From Gilliamella mensalis (lineage in GTDB: Bacteria > Pseudomonadota > Gammaproteobacteria > Enterobacterales > Orbaceae), in contig NZ_FMWR01000003.1 in the NCBI RefSeq assembly GCF_900103085.1, forward strand, positions 62,001 through 126,000: DNA of 64,000 bases. Direction: 5' to 3'. Each line of letters begins with the position of its first letter. The first letter of the stretch is position 1. Shown here piece after piece: positions 10,231-19,698 of the stretch. The notes beneath the pieces are model-generated. The model ran no database searches. It was not told where the DNA came from and worked only from the letters and a program-made list of their open reading frames with translations. The position numbers and the translations under genes were made by a program.

Positions 10231-10929
10231 TTATCGACGATCTGCAAAGATTCTTAATAACATAATAAATAAGTTAATGAAATCAAGATAAAGGGTTAAT
10301 GCGCCTAAAATAACAAATCGTCTAAACATATTAGGATCATCTTGTGATAATTGATTGCCTAATTCTTTAAGTTTTTGTGTATCATAAGCAGTTAATCCTG
10401 CAAAAACAAACACACCAATATAAGTAATAGCCCACATTAATGGCTCACTATGCATAAAAATATTGACAATTGAAGCAATGACGATACCAATTAACCCCAT
10501 AAACAAGAAACGTCCAAAACCAGATAGATCTCGTTTAGTGGTATAACCATAAAAAGCCAAAGCAGCAAACATGCCAGCTGTAATAAAAAATACGCTTGCT
10601 ATTGAAGATGAAGTGTAAACAATAAAATAAATCGAGAACGTACAACCATTTAAAACTGAATAAAGCATAAATAATGTGGTTGCAACAGAGCCAGATAGGC
10701 GATTAATCAAGCCAGAGATTACAAAAACTAAACCAAGCTCAGCAATAAGCAACACCCACATACCTTGATATAATACATTCAAAAGTTCAAGATTATTAGA
10801 TGCATACCAAGCCACCAAAGCAGTTAATAATAATCCAACTGTCATCCAGCCATAAACATGGCTCATATATGTTTGAGTACGACTACCTGTTTGTTCAATA
10901 ATTGAACCGCTAGGCGAATAATTGTTCAT
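10231..10929 (-). CDS. ybhL: Bax inhibitor-1/YccA family membrane protein
   Basis: An inner-membrane protein with seven predicted hydrophobic segments and high similarity to E. coli YbhL: QTYMSHVYGWMTVGLLLTAL near the start, GYTTKRDLSGFG in the middle, YDTQKLKELG, and a C-terminus LYLDFINLFIMLLRIF. The BI-1 family includes pH-sensitive Ca2+ leak channels (BsYetJ), but the physiological role in bacteria is not settled. 232 aa is the family length. It is monocistronic, with its own terminator; the start codon ATG at 10929 is preceded by GAGAGGTAATCA on the coding strand. Confidence 0.9.
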   Translation of the reverse strand: MNNYSPSGSIIEQTGSRTQTYMSHVYGWMTVGLLLTALVAWYASNNLELLNVLYQGMWVLLIAELGLVFVISGLINRLSGSVATTLFMLYSVLNGCTFSIYFIVYTSSSIASVFFITAGMFAALAFYGYTTKRDLSGFGRFLFMGLIGIVIASIVNIFMHSEPLMWAITYIGVFVFAGLTAYDTQKLKELGNQLSQDDPNMFRRFVILGALTLYLDFINLFIMLLRIFADRR

Positions 10930-10988
10930 TGATTACCTCTCAATAAAAAGAATGATATAACTTTGTACTATTATAACCTAAATAATCG

Positions 10989-11435
10989 CTAATACCATTT
11001 TTTCAATGCTTCTATATCTGTTTTTTTTGCGTCAACCCAACTTTCTCCACGAGGCGTTCGTTCTTTCTTCCAAAAAGGCGCTTCGCTTTTTAAAATATCC
11101 ATAATAAACTCTGTGGCTGCAAACGCATCTGAGCGATGTGCGCTACTCGCGCCCACAAAAACAATCTGTTCATTTGCATTAATTTCGCCCACCCGATGGA
11201 TTATCGCAATTCGGCTTAATTGCCACCGCTCTCTAGCTTGAGCGATAATATTCGCCAACACTTTTTCAGTCATTCCGGCATAATATTCTAAAAAGAGGCT
11301 TATCGTTTGTGTTTCATTACGACGAACTTTGCCCATAAAAGAGACCACAGCACCATCTTGTGGTAATTGTGAAAGCCAATCGTTTAGCTTATTAACATTA
11401 ATAGGTTCTTCACTGACTTTGATAAGATCCATCAT
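10989..11435 (-). CDS. moaE: Molybdopterin synthase catalytic subunit MoaE
   Basis: Large subunit of molybdopterin synthase. With thiocarboxylated MoaD it converts cyclic pyranopterin monophosphate to molybdopterin in the cytoplasm. Conserved blocks are DGAVVSFMGKVR, YYAGMTEKVL, IIHRVGEI, GASSAHRSDAF and the active-site lysine region APFWKKERTPRG. The start is taken as MMDLIKVSEEP, 1 bp after the moaD stop. Upstream in-frame ATGs (to 11534) would overlap moaD and give a non-family N-terminus. It is the last gene of moaC-moaD-moaE. Confidence 0.93.
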   Translation of the reverse strand: MMDLIKVSEEPINVNKLNDWLSQLPQDGAVVSFMGKVRRNETQTISLFLEYYAGMTEKVLANIIAQARERWQLSRIAIIHRVGEINANEQIVFVGASSAHRSDAFAATEFIMDILKSEAPFWKKERTPRGESWVDAKKTDIEALKKWY

Positions 11436-11436
11436 A

Positions 11437-11682
11437 TTACCCGCCTGTGACAGGAGGAAAGAATGCAATTTCATCACCGTCTTGAATAATATAATTAAGT
11501 TCAACCAATGTTTGGTTAACTGCGCATAAAACATTATTTTCCTTAAATGCTAACAACCACTTTTCCCCTCGTTCGCTTAACTGATCAATTAGGTGAGATA
11601 CTGAAAGTTGCTTAGCATCTAACATAATATACTCACTTCCCACTAATTCTCGAATTTGAGCAAAAAAAATAATTTTATTCAT
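11437..11682 (-). CDS. moaD: Molybdopterin synthase sulfur-carrier subunit MoaD
   Basis: A ubiquitin-fold sulfur carrier. Its C-terminal Gly-Gly (PPVTGG) is adenylated by MoeB and thiocarboxylated, then inserted into the MoaE active site. 81 residues and the C-terminal block DGDEIAFFPPVTGG are diagnostic. It sits between moaC (10 bp upstream) and moaE (1 bp downstream), so the three are translated from one message. Confidence 0.94.
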   Translation of the reverse strand: MNKIIFFAQIRELVGSEYIMLDAKQLSVSHLIDQLSERGEKWLLAFKENNVLCAVNQTLVELNYIIQDGDEIAFFPPVTGG

Positions 11683-11692
11683 CTTATCTCTA

Positions 11693-12178
11693 TTAAACTT
11701 TCTTGGCTATAAAATTGCCCGACTTACCACCACTCTTGGTTAACAACCTTACTTGAGTAATCACCATATCTTTTTGCACTGCCTTGCACATGTCATAGAT
11801 AGTTAAGGCTGCAACCGATGCAGCAACCATTGCTTCCATTTCAACACCTGTTTGCCCGTTTAAACGACAAAATGATTGAATTCGAACACAATTTTTTATT
11901 CTATCTGCTTCTATGTTAATCTCAATTTTACTTAAAAAAAGTGGATGACAAAGTGGAATAAGCTCCCAAGTTTTCTTAGCTGCTTGAATCCCTGCAATTC
12001 TTGCAGTTGCAAAAACATCACCTTTATGATGTTTACCTTCAATAATCATATTCAGTGTTTCAGAATTCATTAAGACCAATGACTCAGCGCTTGCTTCTCG
12101 CGTTGTTATCTGTTTATCTGAAACATCAACCATATGAGCATCACCATGCTGATTAATATGCGAAAATGATTTTTGCAT
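11693..12178 (-). CDS. moaC: Cyclic pyranopterin monophosphate synthase MoaC
   Basis: Converts the MoaA product (3',8-cyclo-GTP) to cyclic pyranopterin monophosphate in molybdenum cofactor synthesis. Family motifs are visible: [18 protein letters not shown] at the N-terminus, [33 protein letters not shown] and the C-terminal lysine-rich KSGGKSGNF. It is the first gene of the moaCDE cluster. moaA and moaB, which precede it in E. coli, are not here; the next gene upstream is the divergent priA. I saw no molybdenum-cofactor riboswitch-like element in the 216-bp spacer. Confidence 0.95.
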   Translation of the reverse strand: MQKSFSHINQHGDAHMVDVSDKQITTREASAESLVLMNSETLNMIIEGKHHKGDVFATARIAGIQAAKKTWELIPLCHPLFLSKIEINIEADRIKNCVRIQSFCRLNGQTGVEMEAMVAASVAALTIYDMCKAVQKDMVITQVRLLTKSGGKSGNFIAKKV

Positions 12179-12394
12179 CCTTAAATCCTCAACAATTTAT
12201 AAATCATCAACTATAGCCAAGATAGCAAATTTTACCAATAGTTACCACTTTCGATTTTATTCTAATTAAGTGATACATACCGATGAGTAAACAAAATATT
12301 CTAGTAATAATAAATGGCATCTCATAGCTTTTGCGGGTTAAGTAAAAACTGCGTACAATATAGTTTTACATTCATTATTATTTGTGATTTTTTA

Positions 12395-14563
12395 ATGCTT
12401 ATCGCTCATATAGCCTTACCAGTACCACTTTACCAACTATTTGATTATAGCTTAACAAGACCGGCTCAAATTGGAATGCGGGTCAAAGTTCCTTTTGGCA
12501 AACGTGAGTCAATAGGAATTATTGTTAGCATTGATGATAAAACTAAGTTTGATATCAAAAACTTAAAAACAATTACGACAATTATTGATAAAGAACCAGT
12601 TTTTACGCCCTCTATTTGGAAGTTACTAAACTGGGCTGCCGACTATTACCATTATCCTATCGGTGAGGTTCTATTTCATGCTATGCCTATTTTACTAAGG
12701 CAAGGGCGTCAGGCAACCAAAGAAGAAACCAAACAATGGCAATTAACCAAGTTAGGAACACATATTGATTTGGAATCACTATCACGAGCTCCAAAACAAA
12801 AATTATTACTCTCATCATTTAGAAATAATACTATTTCTGACACTAGCGTAAGTAATACCGTCTATCACGAATTACAGAAAAAACAACTTATAGAGCAAGT
12901 CACCTATCAACCAAATGCGGTTCAATGGCAAACAAACTTTTCGACTAACTCTAGTTCAATTCAGTTAAATAAAGAGCAAAACTATGCTATAGAAGCCGTC
13001 AATAAACAAAATCACCAATTTGAGGTATTTTTGCTGGAGGGCGTCACTGGCTCAGGTAAAACAGAAGTTTATCTAAATATATTATCTAATATTTTAGCTG
13101 CTGGTAAGCAAGCATTAGTACTAGTTCCTGAAATTGGTTTAACACCACAAACAATTAAACGTTTTAAACAACGCTTTAATGCACCAATAGATATTTTACA
13201 CTCAGGATTAACTGATAAAGAAAGACTCGCTGTTTGGCTAAAAAGTAAAAATGGAGAAAATGCTATTGTTGTTGGCACTCGCTCATCACTTTTTACTCCA
13301 TTTAAAGACTTAGGCGTAATTATTATCGATGAAGAACATGATAGTTCTTATAAACAACAAGAAGGATGGCGATATCATGCTCGCGATTTAGCGATTATTC
13401 GAGCTAAATTTAACAATATTCCAATCATTTTAGGATCTGCAACACCATCGCTTGAAACACTCAATAATGCACAAAACCACAAGTACCACTTATTACAGTT
13501 AACCGAAAGAGCGGGTAATGCAACACTAGCAAAACAGTCGATTTTGGATTTGCGTGGGTTAGTACTTACTGCGGGTCTATCCCAGCCATTAATTGAGCAA
13601 ATAAAAAAACATTTATCTAATAATAATCAGGTAATGTTATTTTTAAATCGCAGAGGGTTTTCACCATTATTAATATGCCATGATTGTGGTTGGATTGCTG
13701 AATGCCCTCGTTGCGATCGACCTTATACATTTCATCAAAAACAACAAAAATTGATTTGCCACTATTGTGATACACCTAGAATAATTCCAAAACAATGCCC
13801 AAAATGTGGTTCCACCCATTTAATACCGATTGGATTTGGGACAGAACAACTTGAACAACAGCTTGAGATTCTTTTTCCTAAGATCAAAATTAGTCGTATT
13901 GATCGCGATACAGTGAGTAAAAAAAACGCATTAGATAACTATCTAAAAAATATCCAACAAGGAGGTGCGCACATTTTAGTTGGTACACAAATTTTAGCCA
14001 AGGGGCATCACTTTCCCGATGTGACTTTGGTTGGAATTGTTGATGTTGATGGAGCTTTATTTTCAAGTGACTTTCGCGCTACTGAGAGATTTGCTCAAAT
14101 TTATACTCAAGTATCAGGAAGAGCAGGTCGTGAAGCAAAGGCAGGTCAAGTTATTTTACAAACGTATCATCCAGATCATCCTTTACTCAACATTTTACTC
14201 ACTGAAGGCTACCCAAAATTTGCTAAACAGGCTCTTCAAGAACGGCAACAAACACAATTACCACCATTTAGTTATCAAGCATTGATTCGTGCTGCAGATC
14301 GTAATAATCATCATGCTCCAGCATTTTTACATCATATTCATGATTGGTTAAAGGCCCATTGTGATCATGCATTATGGCAACTTGGACCAATACCTGCCAG
14401 TCAACCAAAGAAAGCGGGGTATCATCGTTGGCAATTACTTCTTCAACATACAAATAGGCAACAGTTACAGCAAATATTAGATCAACTATTAACGGTAATG
14501 AGTAAATGGAGTGAAACGTCAAAAGTAAGATGGAGTATTGATGTCGATCCAATTGATAATTAA
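12395..14563 (+). CDS. priA: Primosomal replication-restart helicase PriA
   Basis: A 3'-5' superfamily-2 helicase that recognises stalled forks and reloads the replisome. The start at 12395 gives MLIAHIALPVPLYQLFDYSL, which aligns with E. coli PriA; an in-frame ATG at 12314 would add 27 unrelated residues. In order: the 3'-DNA-end-binding domain (about 1-105), Walker A GVTGSGKTEVYL, DEEHD box, and the zinc-binding insert with eight cysteines (CHDC, CPRC, CHYC, CPKC). Helicase motifs QVSGRAGR follow. It is convergent with the YbaV-like gene and divergent from moaC. Confidence 0.95.
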   Translation: MLIAHIALPVPLYQLFDYSLTRPAQIGMRVKVPFGKRESIGIIVSIDDKTKFDIKNLKTITTIIDKEPVFTPSIWKLLNWAADYYHYPIGEVLFHAMPILLRQGRQATKEETKQWQLTKLGTHIDLESLSRAPKQKLLLSSFRNNTISDTSVSNTVYHELQKKQLIEQVTYQPNAVQWQTNFSTNSSSIQLNKEQNYAIEAVNKQNHQFEVFLLEGVTGSGKTEVYLNILSNILAAGKQALVLVPEIGLTPQTIKRFKQRFNAPIDILHSGLTDKERLAVWLKSKNGENAIVVGTRSSLFTPFKDLGVIIIDEEHDSSYKQQEGWRYHARDLAIIRAKFNNIPIILGSATPSLETLNNAQNHKYHLLQLTERAGNATLAKQSILDLRGLVLTAGLSQPLIEQIKKHLSNNNQVMLFLNRRGFSPLLICHDCGWIAECPRCDRPYTFHQKQQKLICHYCDTPRIIPKQCPKCGSTHLIPIGFGTEQLEQQLEILFPKIKISRIDRDTVSKKNALDNYLKNIQQGGAHILVGTQILAKGHHFPDVTLVGIVDVDGALFSSDFRATERFAQIYTQVSGRAGREAKAGQVILQTYHPDHPLLNILLTEGYPKFAKQALQERQQTQLPPFSYQALIRAADRNNHHAPAFLHHIHDWLKAHCDHALWQLGPIPASQPKKAGYHRWQLLLQHTNRQQLQQILDQLLTVMSKWSETSKVRWSIDVDPIDN

Positions 14564-14569
14564 ATTGAT

Positions 14570-14603
14570 ATGATTTCCACCAATATTAATTGGTGGAAAT
14601 CAT
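14570..14603. terminator. Hairpin between convergent priA and the comEA-like gene
   Basis: A perfect 15-bp inverted repeat (ATGATTTCCACCAAT and its complement) with a 4-nt ATTA loop sits 6 bp after the priA stop. It is only weakly followed by T residues on either strand, so it is probably a bidirectional terminator or mRNA 3'-end stabiliser. Confidence 0.6.
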
Positions 14604-14606
14604 AAA

Positions 14607-14918
14607 TTATAATATTATTTTTCCAGCATTTTTATCTAATGTTGCCTGTCCAATACCTGCCACTTCTTTTAACTGCTCAACTGAAACAAAAGGTCCTAAT
14701 TTTTCTCGATATTCAATAATCTTCTGGGCTTTGCTCATTCCAATCCCCGTTAATACTTTGGTTAATTCTTCTGCTGTTGCAGTATTGATATTGACTTGAA
14801 CAATTTGTTTTTGTTCCTGTTTAACTGATCCTGACGTTGCAGAAACCGAATCAGCAAAACTCATGTTTGAAACAATAAAACTTGATAACAAAATACATAA
14901 TAGTGAAAATAGTTTCAT
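14607..14918 (-). CDS. ComEA-like helix-hairpin-helix secreted protein (YbaV-like)
   Basis: A signal peptide (MKLFSLLCILLSSFIVSNMSFA) is followed by a short linker and a ComEA-type tandem helix-hairpin-helix domain: VNINTATAEELTKVLTGIG and FVSVEQLKEVAGIG. ComEA proteins bind DNA in the periplasm during natural transformation; short stand-alone forms such as E. coli YbaV are also common and of unclear role. It lies downstream of ppiD, as ybaV does in E. coli, which favours the YbaV assignment. 103 aa. A role in DNA uptake is possible but not shown by the context. Confidence 0.85.
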   Translation of the reverse strand: MKLFSLLCILLSSFIVSNMSFADSVSATSGSVKQEQKQIVQVNINTATAEELTKVLTGIGMSKAQKIIEYREKLGPFVSVEQLKEVAGIGQATLDKNAGKIIL

Positions 14919-15012
14919 ATGATTAACCTCTAAAAATAGTTACGCAAGTAAGTTTGCTTTATAACTATCTCACCTAATCAAATAAAAAAATTTCATTAAT
15001 TATAAAAATGAG

Positions 15013-15040
15013 AAAAGCCACCTAGGTGGCTTTCCTTACT
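15013..15040 (-). terminator. Rho-independent terminator after ppiD
   Basis: A self-complementary 20-nt palindrome centred on CCTAGG (AAAGCCACC/GGTGGCTTT) is followed on the minus strand by TTCTCATTTTTAT. It is 38 bp beyond the ppiD stop. Confidence 0.7.
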
Positions 15041-15071
15041 TTCAATGATTACTACTATTTTGGAAGTTAAA

Positions 15072-16931
15072 TCACAAATTGGAATCAGGCATAATTTCAA
15101 TCTTAGCCTTAGAACGTATATCTGCAGCAAGATAGTAATGCGTATCATTAATAAATAAAGGTAATAATTCAGATGAAATATCGTTATATTCCTTTGGCGT
15201 AACTACCTTAGTTAATGCAATAATATAAGCGTTTTTATCATCTAAAAACTCTGCACCATAAACAGGCTTCCTTGATACTGAAGGAGTTAAATTAAAAACC
15301 ATATTAACAACTTTTTGATCAAGTTCTGTTGAATTTCGATTCAAAGTATATTGTTTTGCAAACTGTACATTTTTAGCATTTCCAGTTTCATTTAATTGAG
15401 TCAATATATTAGCTATACTCGATTCAAATTGGCTTTGAGCCATTTCTGCAAAGAGCTTTTTATGGATTATATCTTTAACCTCATCAAATGGAGCTATTCC
15501 TTCAGGGCGATAATCCACTGTTTGTATGACAAAATCATACTTTCCATAATTTCTGTCTACGGGTATTAAATCCGAAATTTTGTCTGTTGCTTTTCCATCA
15601 ACTATCATTTCTTCACTAAAAATTACATCTCTCACTTCTGGATGAGAAGCAATTGAAAACTTATCATTGAAAGATATCCAATCAGAATTAATCACTTCAA
15701 GTCCAACTTTATCAGCAAGATCTTCAATATTCTTAGGAGAATCACTTAATGCAGTTTTAATTTTATTCTCTTCACTTTCAAGAGCTCGTTGTATTTTTTG
15801 TTTAGTGAGTTTTGAATCAATTTGATACTTAGCATAATCAAAATCCATAACCTTTTCAGGTTGAATTCCATCTAATTTTATTATTACATAACCACCTTCA
15901 ACGGCAATTGGCGATGAAATTTTCCCTACTTTTTTCAATTTAGCATCTTTAAAAACTTGAGGTAAAGTGTCATCGTCAGCAAACCAACCTAATGAGCCAT
16001 TTTTTCCATATGGAGAAATATCATTATTTTGATTAACAGTTTTAACAATATTTTCATAATCAGCCCCAGAAGATAATTCTTTGACAATCTCATTAGCTTG
16101 TTCTTTATCATTAACAAAAATTACACTATAAGCTTTCTTAGCTGGATATGAATAAGCTTTAATATTTTTATCATATTCATTTCTCACCTCGTCCTCAGTA
16201 ACATGAACTGTTTTTGCTATCTTATCTTGAGAAGCCACAATATATTTAACTTTTGCTCGCTCATTTTTGAAAAATTCGTTTAAGTGCTCATTATAATATT
16301 TTTGTTCGTCTTCTAATGTTATATTTGCTTCATCAATATCACTTATCGAGGTATTAATCGAAGCAACATATAGGCTTCTAGTTTGATTTTTAAGTGAAGA
16401 TATTTCTGAATCAATTGGCAAAACAAAACTGCTATTTGTTAGAGCATTAACCGTCTGTTGTTGCTGCAATACCGTTCTTATAATTTCAGCATAACTATCT
16501 GGAGTAAAATTATTTTCAGCAAGAAGGTTTAAGTATGTCTGATTATCAAATTTACCATTTTTAAAAAATTCTCTTTGCTTTTTAATAAATTTTTTAATCT
16601 GATCATTACTAATAACTACACCAATCTTTTTTGAAAATTTATAAGCTAAATAATTATCAATTTGGTAAGACAATACGCCCCGACGTAGCTGTTTAATAAA
16701 AGAGCTATCACCTCCAGCATTAGCAATTACCGTTCTAGCTTGGGCTTCAAATTCAGCTCGACTGATACCGTCACCATCAACTTTTGCGATGTATTGCTGT
16801 TGATCACGAGCGCTATTACCACCGGCAAAACCTAAAAATCCAACGCCAGTGAAAATAAAGCATAAAATAATTATTGCTAAGATACTTTTAACAACAATAT
16901 TATTTGCCGCTGTTCGAATTGTTTCCATCAT
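15072..16931 (-). CDS. ppiD: Inner-membrane-anchored periplasmic chaperone PpiD
   Basis: A SurA-like chaperone at the SecYEG exit that helps newly translocated proteins fold. The N-terminus METIRTAANNIVVKSILAII is a single membrane anchor as in E. coli. The periplasmic SurA-N-like part (about 40-200) is followed by a degenerate parvulin domain around residues 265-360 (NGSLGWFADDDTLPQVF, GGYVIIKL) and a long C-terminal region. Length is 619 aa, the family size. In E. coli the order is lon-hupB-ppiD; here only about 130 bp separates lon and ppiD and hupB is missing. Confidence 0.93.
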   Translation of the reverse strand: MMETIRTAANNIVVKSILAIIILCFIFTGVGFLGFAGGNSARDQQQYIAKVDGDGISRAEFEAQARTVIANAGGDSSFIKQLRRGVLSYQIDNYLAYKFSKKIGVVISNDQIKKFIKKQREFFKNGKFDNQTYLNLLAENNFTPDSYAEIIRTVLQQQQTVNALTNSSFVLPIDSEISSLKNQTRSLYVASINTSISDIDEANITLEDEQKYYNEHLNEFFKNERAKVKYIVASQDKIAKTVHVTEDEVRNEYDKNIKAYSYPAKKAYSVIFVNDKEQANEIVKELSSGADYENIVKTVNQNNDISPYGKNGSLGWFADDDTLPQVFKDAKLKKVGKISSPIAVEGGYVIIKLDGIQPEKVMDFDYAKYQIDSKLTKQKIQRALESEENKIKTALSDSPKNIEDLADKVGLEVINSDWISFNDKFSIASHPEVRDVIFSEEMIVDGKATDKISDLIPVDRNYGKYDFVIQTVDYRPEGIAPFDEVKDIIHKKLFAEMAQSQFESSIANILTQLNETGNAKNVQFAKQYTLNRNSTELDQKVVNMVFNLTPSVSRKPVYGAEFLDDKNAYIIALTKVVTPKEYNDISSELLPLFINDTHYYLAADIRSKAKIEIMPDSNL

Positions 16932-17020
16932 TTCTTGCCATTCTCCATATACCTAATGTTGAATCTCGAAAGTATAGCATATTTAACCAAATTGGCTATT
17001 GCCAGAATGTTAAGCCTAAA

Positions 17021-17049
17021 AAAAAGATCAACTGAAAGTTGATCTTTTC
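17021..17049 (-). terminator. Rho-independent terminator after lon
   Basis: A 12-bp stem AAAAGATCAACT/AGTTGATCTTTT with a 3-nt GAA loop lies 15 bp past the lon stop. On the minus strand it is followed by a run of T. Confidence 0.82.
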
Positions 17050-17063
17050 TTAAATTAAAAATA

Positions 17064-19499
17064 TTAATTTAATCTGGCTGAACTTCCTGCTCTACTTTTT
17101 AATTTCTTAACATCCTTTTTAACATGTTGTTTTAATGCTACTTTTTTATCTATTGGTTCTATACCAAATGGATTATTCTGCAGTGCAATGGTTAACACTT
17201 CATCAATCCATTTGACTGGATGTATATCAATTTCAGCTTTCACATTCTCGGGAATTTCTTCCAAATCTTTAACATTATCTATTGGAATCAATACTGTTTT
17301 AATTCCACCTCGATGAGCTGCTAGTAACTTCTCTTTTAATCCGCCAATAGGTAAAACTTCTCCACGTAAGGTTATTTCACCTGTCATTGCAACATCTGAA
17401 CGGACAGGATTACCCGTTAATGTTGAAATTAGTGAAGTACACATTGCAATACCAGCACTTGGTCCATCTTTCGGCGTTGCGCCATCAGGTACATGCACAT
17501 GAATATCACGTTTTTCATAAAAATCAGTATTAATACCCAATTTTTCTGCACGAGATCGCACAACGGTTAATGCTGTTTGGATTGACTCTTGCATAACATC
17601 ACCCAATGAACCAGTATAAGTTAATTTTCCTTTGCCTAGTACACTTACTGATTCAATAGTAAGTAAGTCTCCACCTACTTCTGTCCAAGCCAGACCAATA
17701 ACCTGTCCTATTCGGTTTTCATTATCTGCTTTACCATAATCAAAACGCTGTATTCCCAAGAAATCTTTTAAGTTATCTTGTGTCACGGCTACTTTCTTTA
17801 ATTTGCTATCTAACGCTAATCGTTTTACAACTTTACGGCAGATCTTTGCAATTTCTCTTTCTAGGCTTCGAACGCCAGCTTCCCGAGTATAATAACGAAT
17901 AATACCGATAATAGCAGAATCATCAATACTAATTTCTTTTGATTTTAAACCGTTATTTTCTAACTGTTTAGTAATCAAATGTTGCTTAGCTATATTCAAT
18001 TTTTCGTCTTCTGTATAACCAGAAAGACGAATAACTTCCATTCTATCCAATAATGGTGCAGGAATATTCATAGAGTTAGCAGTTGCAACAAACATCACAT
18101 CAGACAAATCGTAATCAACTTCTAAATAATGATCACTAAAGGCATTATTTTGCTCTGGATCCAGTACTTCTAATAGTGCTGACGCAGGATCACCACGCAT
18201 GTCAGATGCCATCTTATCAATTTCATCTAATAAGAATAATGGGTTTTTAACGCCTACTTTTGCCATACGCTGAATCAATTTGCCCGGCATTGAGCCAATA
18301 TAAGTACGTCTATGCCCACGAATCTCAGCCTCATCTCGCACACCACCTAGAGCCATACGAATATACTGGCGTCCTGTTGCTTTAGCTATCGATTGACCTA
18401 GCGACGTTTTACCCACACCAGGAGGCCCAACCAAACATAAAATAGGACCTTTAACTTTATTAACACGGTCTTGAACTGCCAAATATTCTAAAATTCTATC
18501 TTTTACACGTTCAAGTCCATAATGGTCTTTATCTAAAACTTTTTGCGCACCTTCAATATCCTTTTTAACCTTACTACGCTTATACCAAGGAACTTGAATC
18601 ATCCAATCAATATAACTTCGGACAACTGTCGCTTCAGCTGACATTGCTTGCATCATTTTTAATTTGTTAAGTTCAGCTAATGCTTTGTCCATAGCCTCTT
18701 TTGGCATTTTAGCTTTAATAATTTTTTCTTTTAACTCTTCATATTCATCAGGTTTATTGTCTATATCCCCTAACTCTTTATGAATAGCTTTAATTTGCTC
18801 GTTGAGATAATACTCTTTTTGAGCCTTTTCCATTTGCTGTTTAACACGTTGTCGAATATTTTTTTCAACTTGTAATAAATCAATTTCTGATTCCATCAAT
18901 GAAATAAGTAATTCAAAACGTTTTACAAGGTTAGCTGTTACTAAAATCTCTTGTTTTTGTTCAACTTTTAAAAATAGAGTAGCGGCAATTGAATCAGCTA
19001 AACGTGACGGATCTTTAAGTAAGCGAATAGAATCAACAACTTCCTGACTTACTTTTTTGTTAAGCTTTGAGTATTCATCAAAGTTAGATAAAGTTAAGCG
19101 AATCATTGCTTCACTTATATCTGTGGCCTTTTTTACTTCGCTTAATGGTTTTACCTCTGCAATAAAAAATTCATTGCTTTCGTGCTCAACCTCATCAATC
19201 ATTTTAGCCCTTTCAACACCTTCAACGAGTACCTTTACTGTTCCATCCGGTAATTGAAGTAACTGTAAAACATTAGCTATGGTACCGACTTGATATAAAT
19301 CATCTATAGCTGGATCATCTTGTGAAGGATTTTTTTGGGTTACAAGAAAGACTTGCTTATCCATTTCCATTGCACTTTCTAGGCAACGTATTGATTTACT
19401 TCGACCAACAAAGAGAGGGATTACCATATGAGGAAATACAACAACATCACGTAATGGTAAAATAGGCATAATCATGTGTTTAGTTCGTTTTATTTTCAT
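17064..19499 (-). CDS. lon: ATP-dependent Lon protease
   Basis: A cytosolic AAA+ protease that degrades misfolded and regulatory proteins. The N-terminal substrate domain (MPILPLRDVVVFPHMVIPLF), coiled-coil part (QKEYYLNEQIKAIHKELG), Walker A GPPGVGKTS, Walker B LLDEIDKM and the C-terminal Ser-Lys protease (PKDGPSAGIAM; GGLKEKLLAAHRGG) are all present. I chose the ATG at 19499 because AAAGAGA lies 7 nt upstream; ATGs at 19514 and 19535 would extend it but have poorer ribosome sites. About 811 aa, longer than E. coli by a Lys-rich C-terminal tail. It follows clpX, as in enterobacteria. Confidence 0.96.
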   Translation of the reverse strand: MKIKRTKHMIMPILPLRDVVVFPHMVIPLFVGRSKSIRCLESAMEMDKQVFLVTQKNPSQDDPAIDDLYQVGTIANVLQLLQLPDGTVKVLVEGVERAKMIDEVEHESNEFFIAEVKPLSEVKKATDISEAMIRLTLSNFDEYSKLNKKVSQEVVDSIRLLKDPSRLADSIAATLFLKVEQKQEILVTANLVKRFELLISLMESEIDLLQVEKNIRQRVKQQMEKAQKEYYLNEQIKAIHKELGDIDNKPDEYEELKEKIIKAKMPKEAMDKALAELNKLKMMQAMSAEATVVRSYIDWMIQVPWYKRSKVKKDIEGAQKVLDKDHYGLERVKDRILEYLAVQDRVNKVKGPILCLVGPPGVGKTSLGQSIAKATGRQYIRMALGGVRDEAEIRGHRRTYIGSMPGKLIQRMAKVGVKNPLFLLDEIDKMASDMRGDPASALLEVLDPEQNNAFSDHYLEVDYDLSDVMFVATANSMNIPAPLLDRMEVIRLSGYTEDEKLNIAKQHLITKQLENNGLKSKEISIDDSAIIGIIRYYTREAGVRSLEREIAKICRKVVKRLALDSKLKKVAVTQDNLKDFLGIQRFDYGKADNENRIGQVIGLAWTEVGGDLLTIESVSVLGKGKLTYTGSLGDVMQESIQTALTVVRSRAEKLGINTDFYEKRDIHVHVPDGATPKDGPSAGIAMCTSLISTLTGNPVRSDVAMTGEITLRGEVLPIGGLKEKLLAAHRGGIKTVLIPIDNVKDLEEIPENVKAEIDIHPVKWIDEVLTIALQNNPFGIEPIDKKVALKQHVKKDVKKLKSRAGSSARLN

Positions 19500-19665
19500 T
19501 TTATTCTCTTTCATAGTACAAACCCATTGGATCAATATTGGGATAATTTTTAGATATTCAAGCCTATCTTCTTTGTTTTAAACATGCACTGCTTGTGACA
19601 TATCTTGACAGTATTTGACAACTTTACTTTAAAATTAACTTGGTATTATAGTATTGTTATAGTTC

Positions 19666-19691
19666 TTGCCATCATATTTATGATAGCAAGC
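19666..19691 (-). terminator. Probable terminator hairpin after clpX
   Basis: CTTGCCATCAT and ATGATAGCAAG form an 11-bp stem with one mismatch and an ATTT loop, 8 bp past the clpX stop. No good T run follows, so it may be a weak terminator allowing some read-through to lon. Confidence 0.45.
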
Positions 19692-19698
19692 TTGTATT

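Noticed and set aside
12179-12394. Molybdenum-cofactor riboswitch between moaC and priA
   Set aside because: No recognisable conserved core; moaA, its usual target, is not here.
14031-14285. Reading frames nested inside priA on both strands
   Set aside because: They are alternative frames of a well-conserved gene and show no family similarity or ribosome sites.
19570-19660. Heat-shock (sigma-32) promoter for lon
   Set aside because: TTGACA-like elements are visible, but no pair with the CTTGAA and CCCCAT-type sequence at proper spacing on the lon strand.
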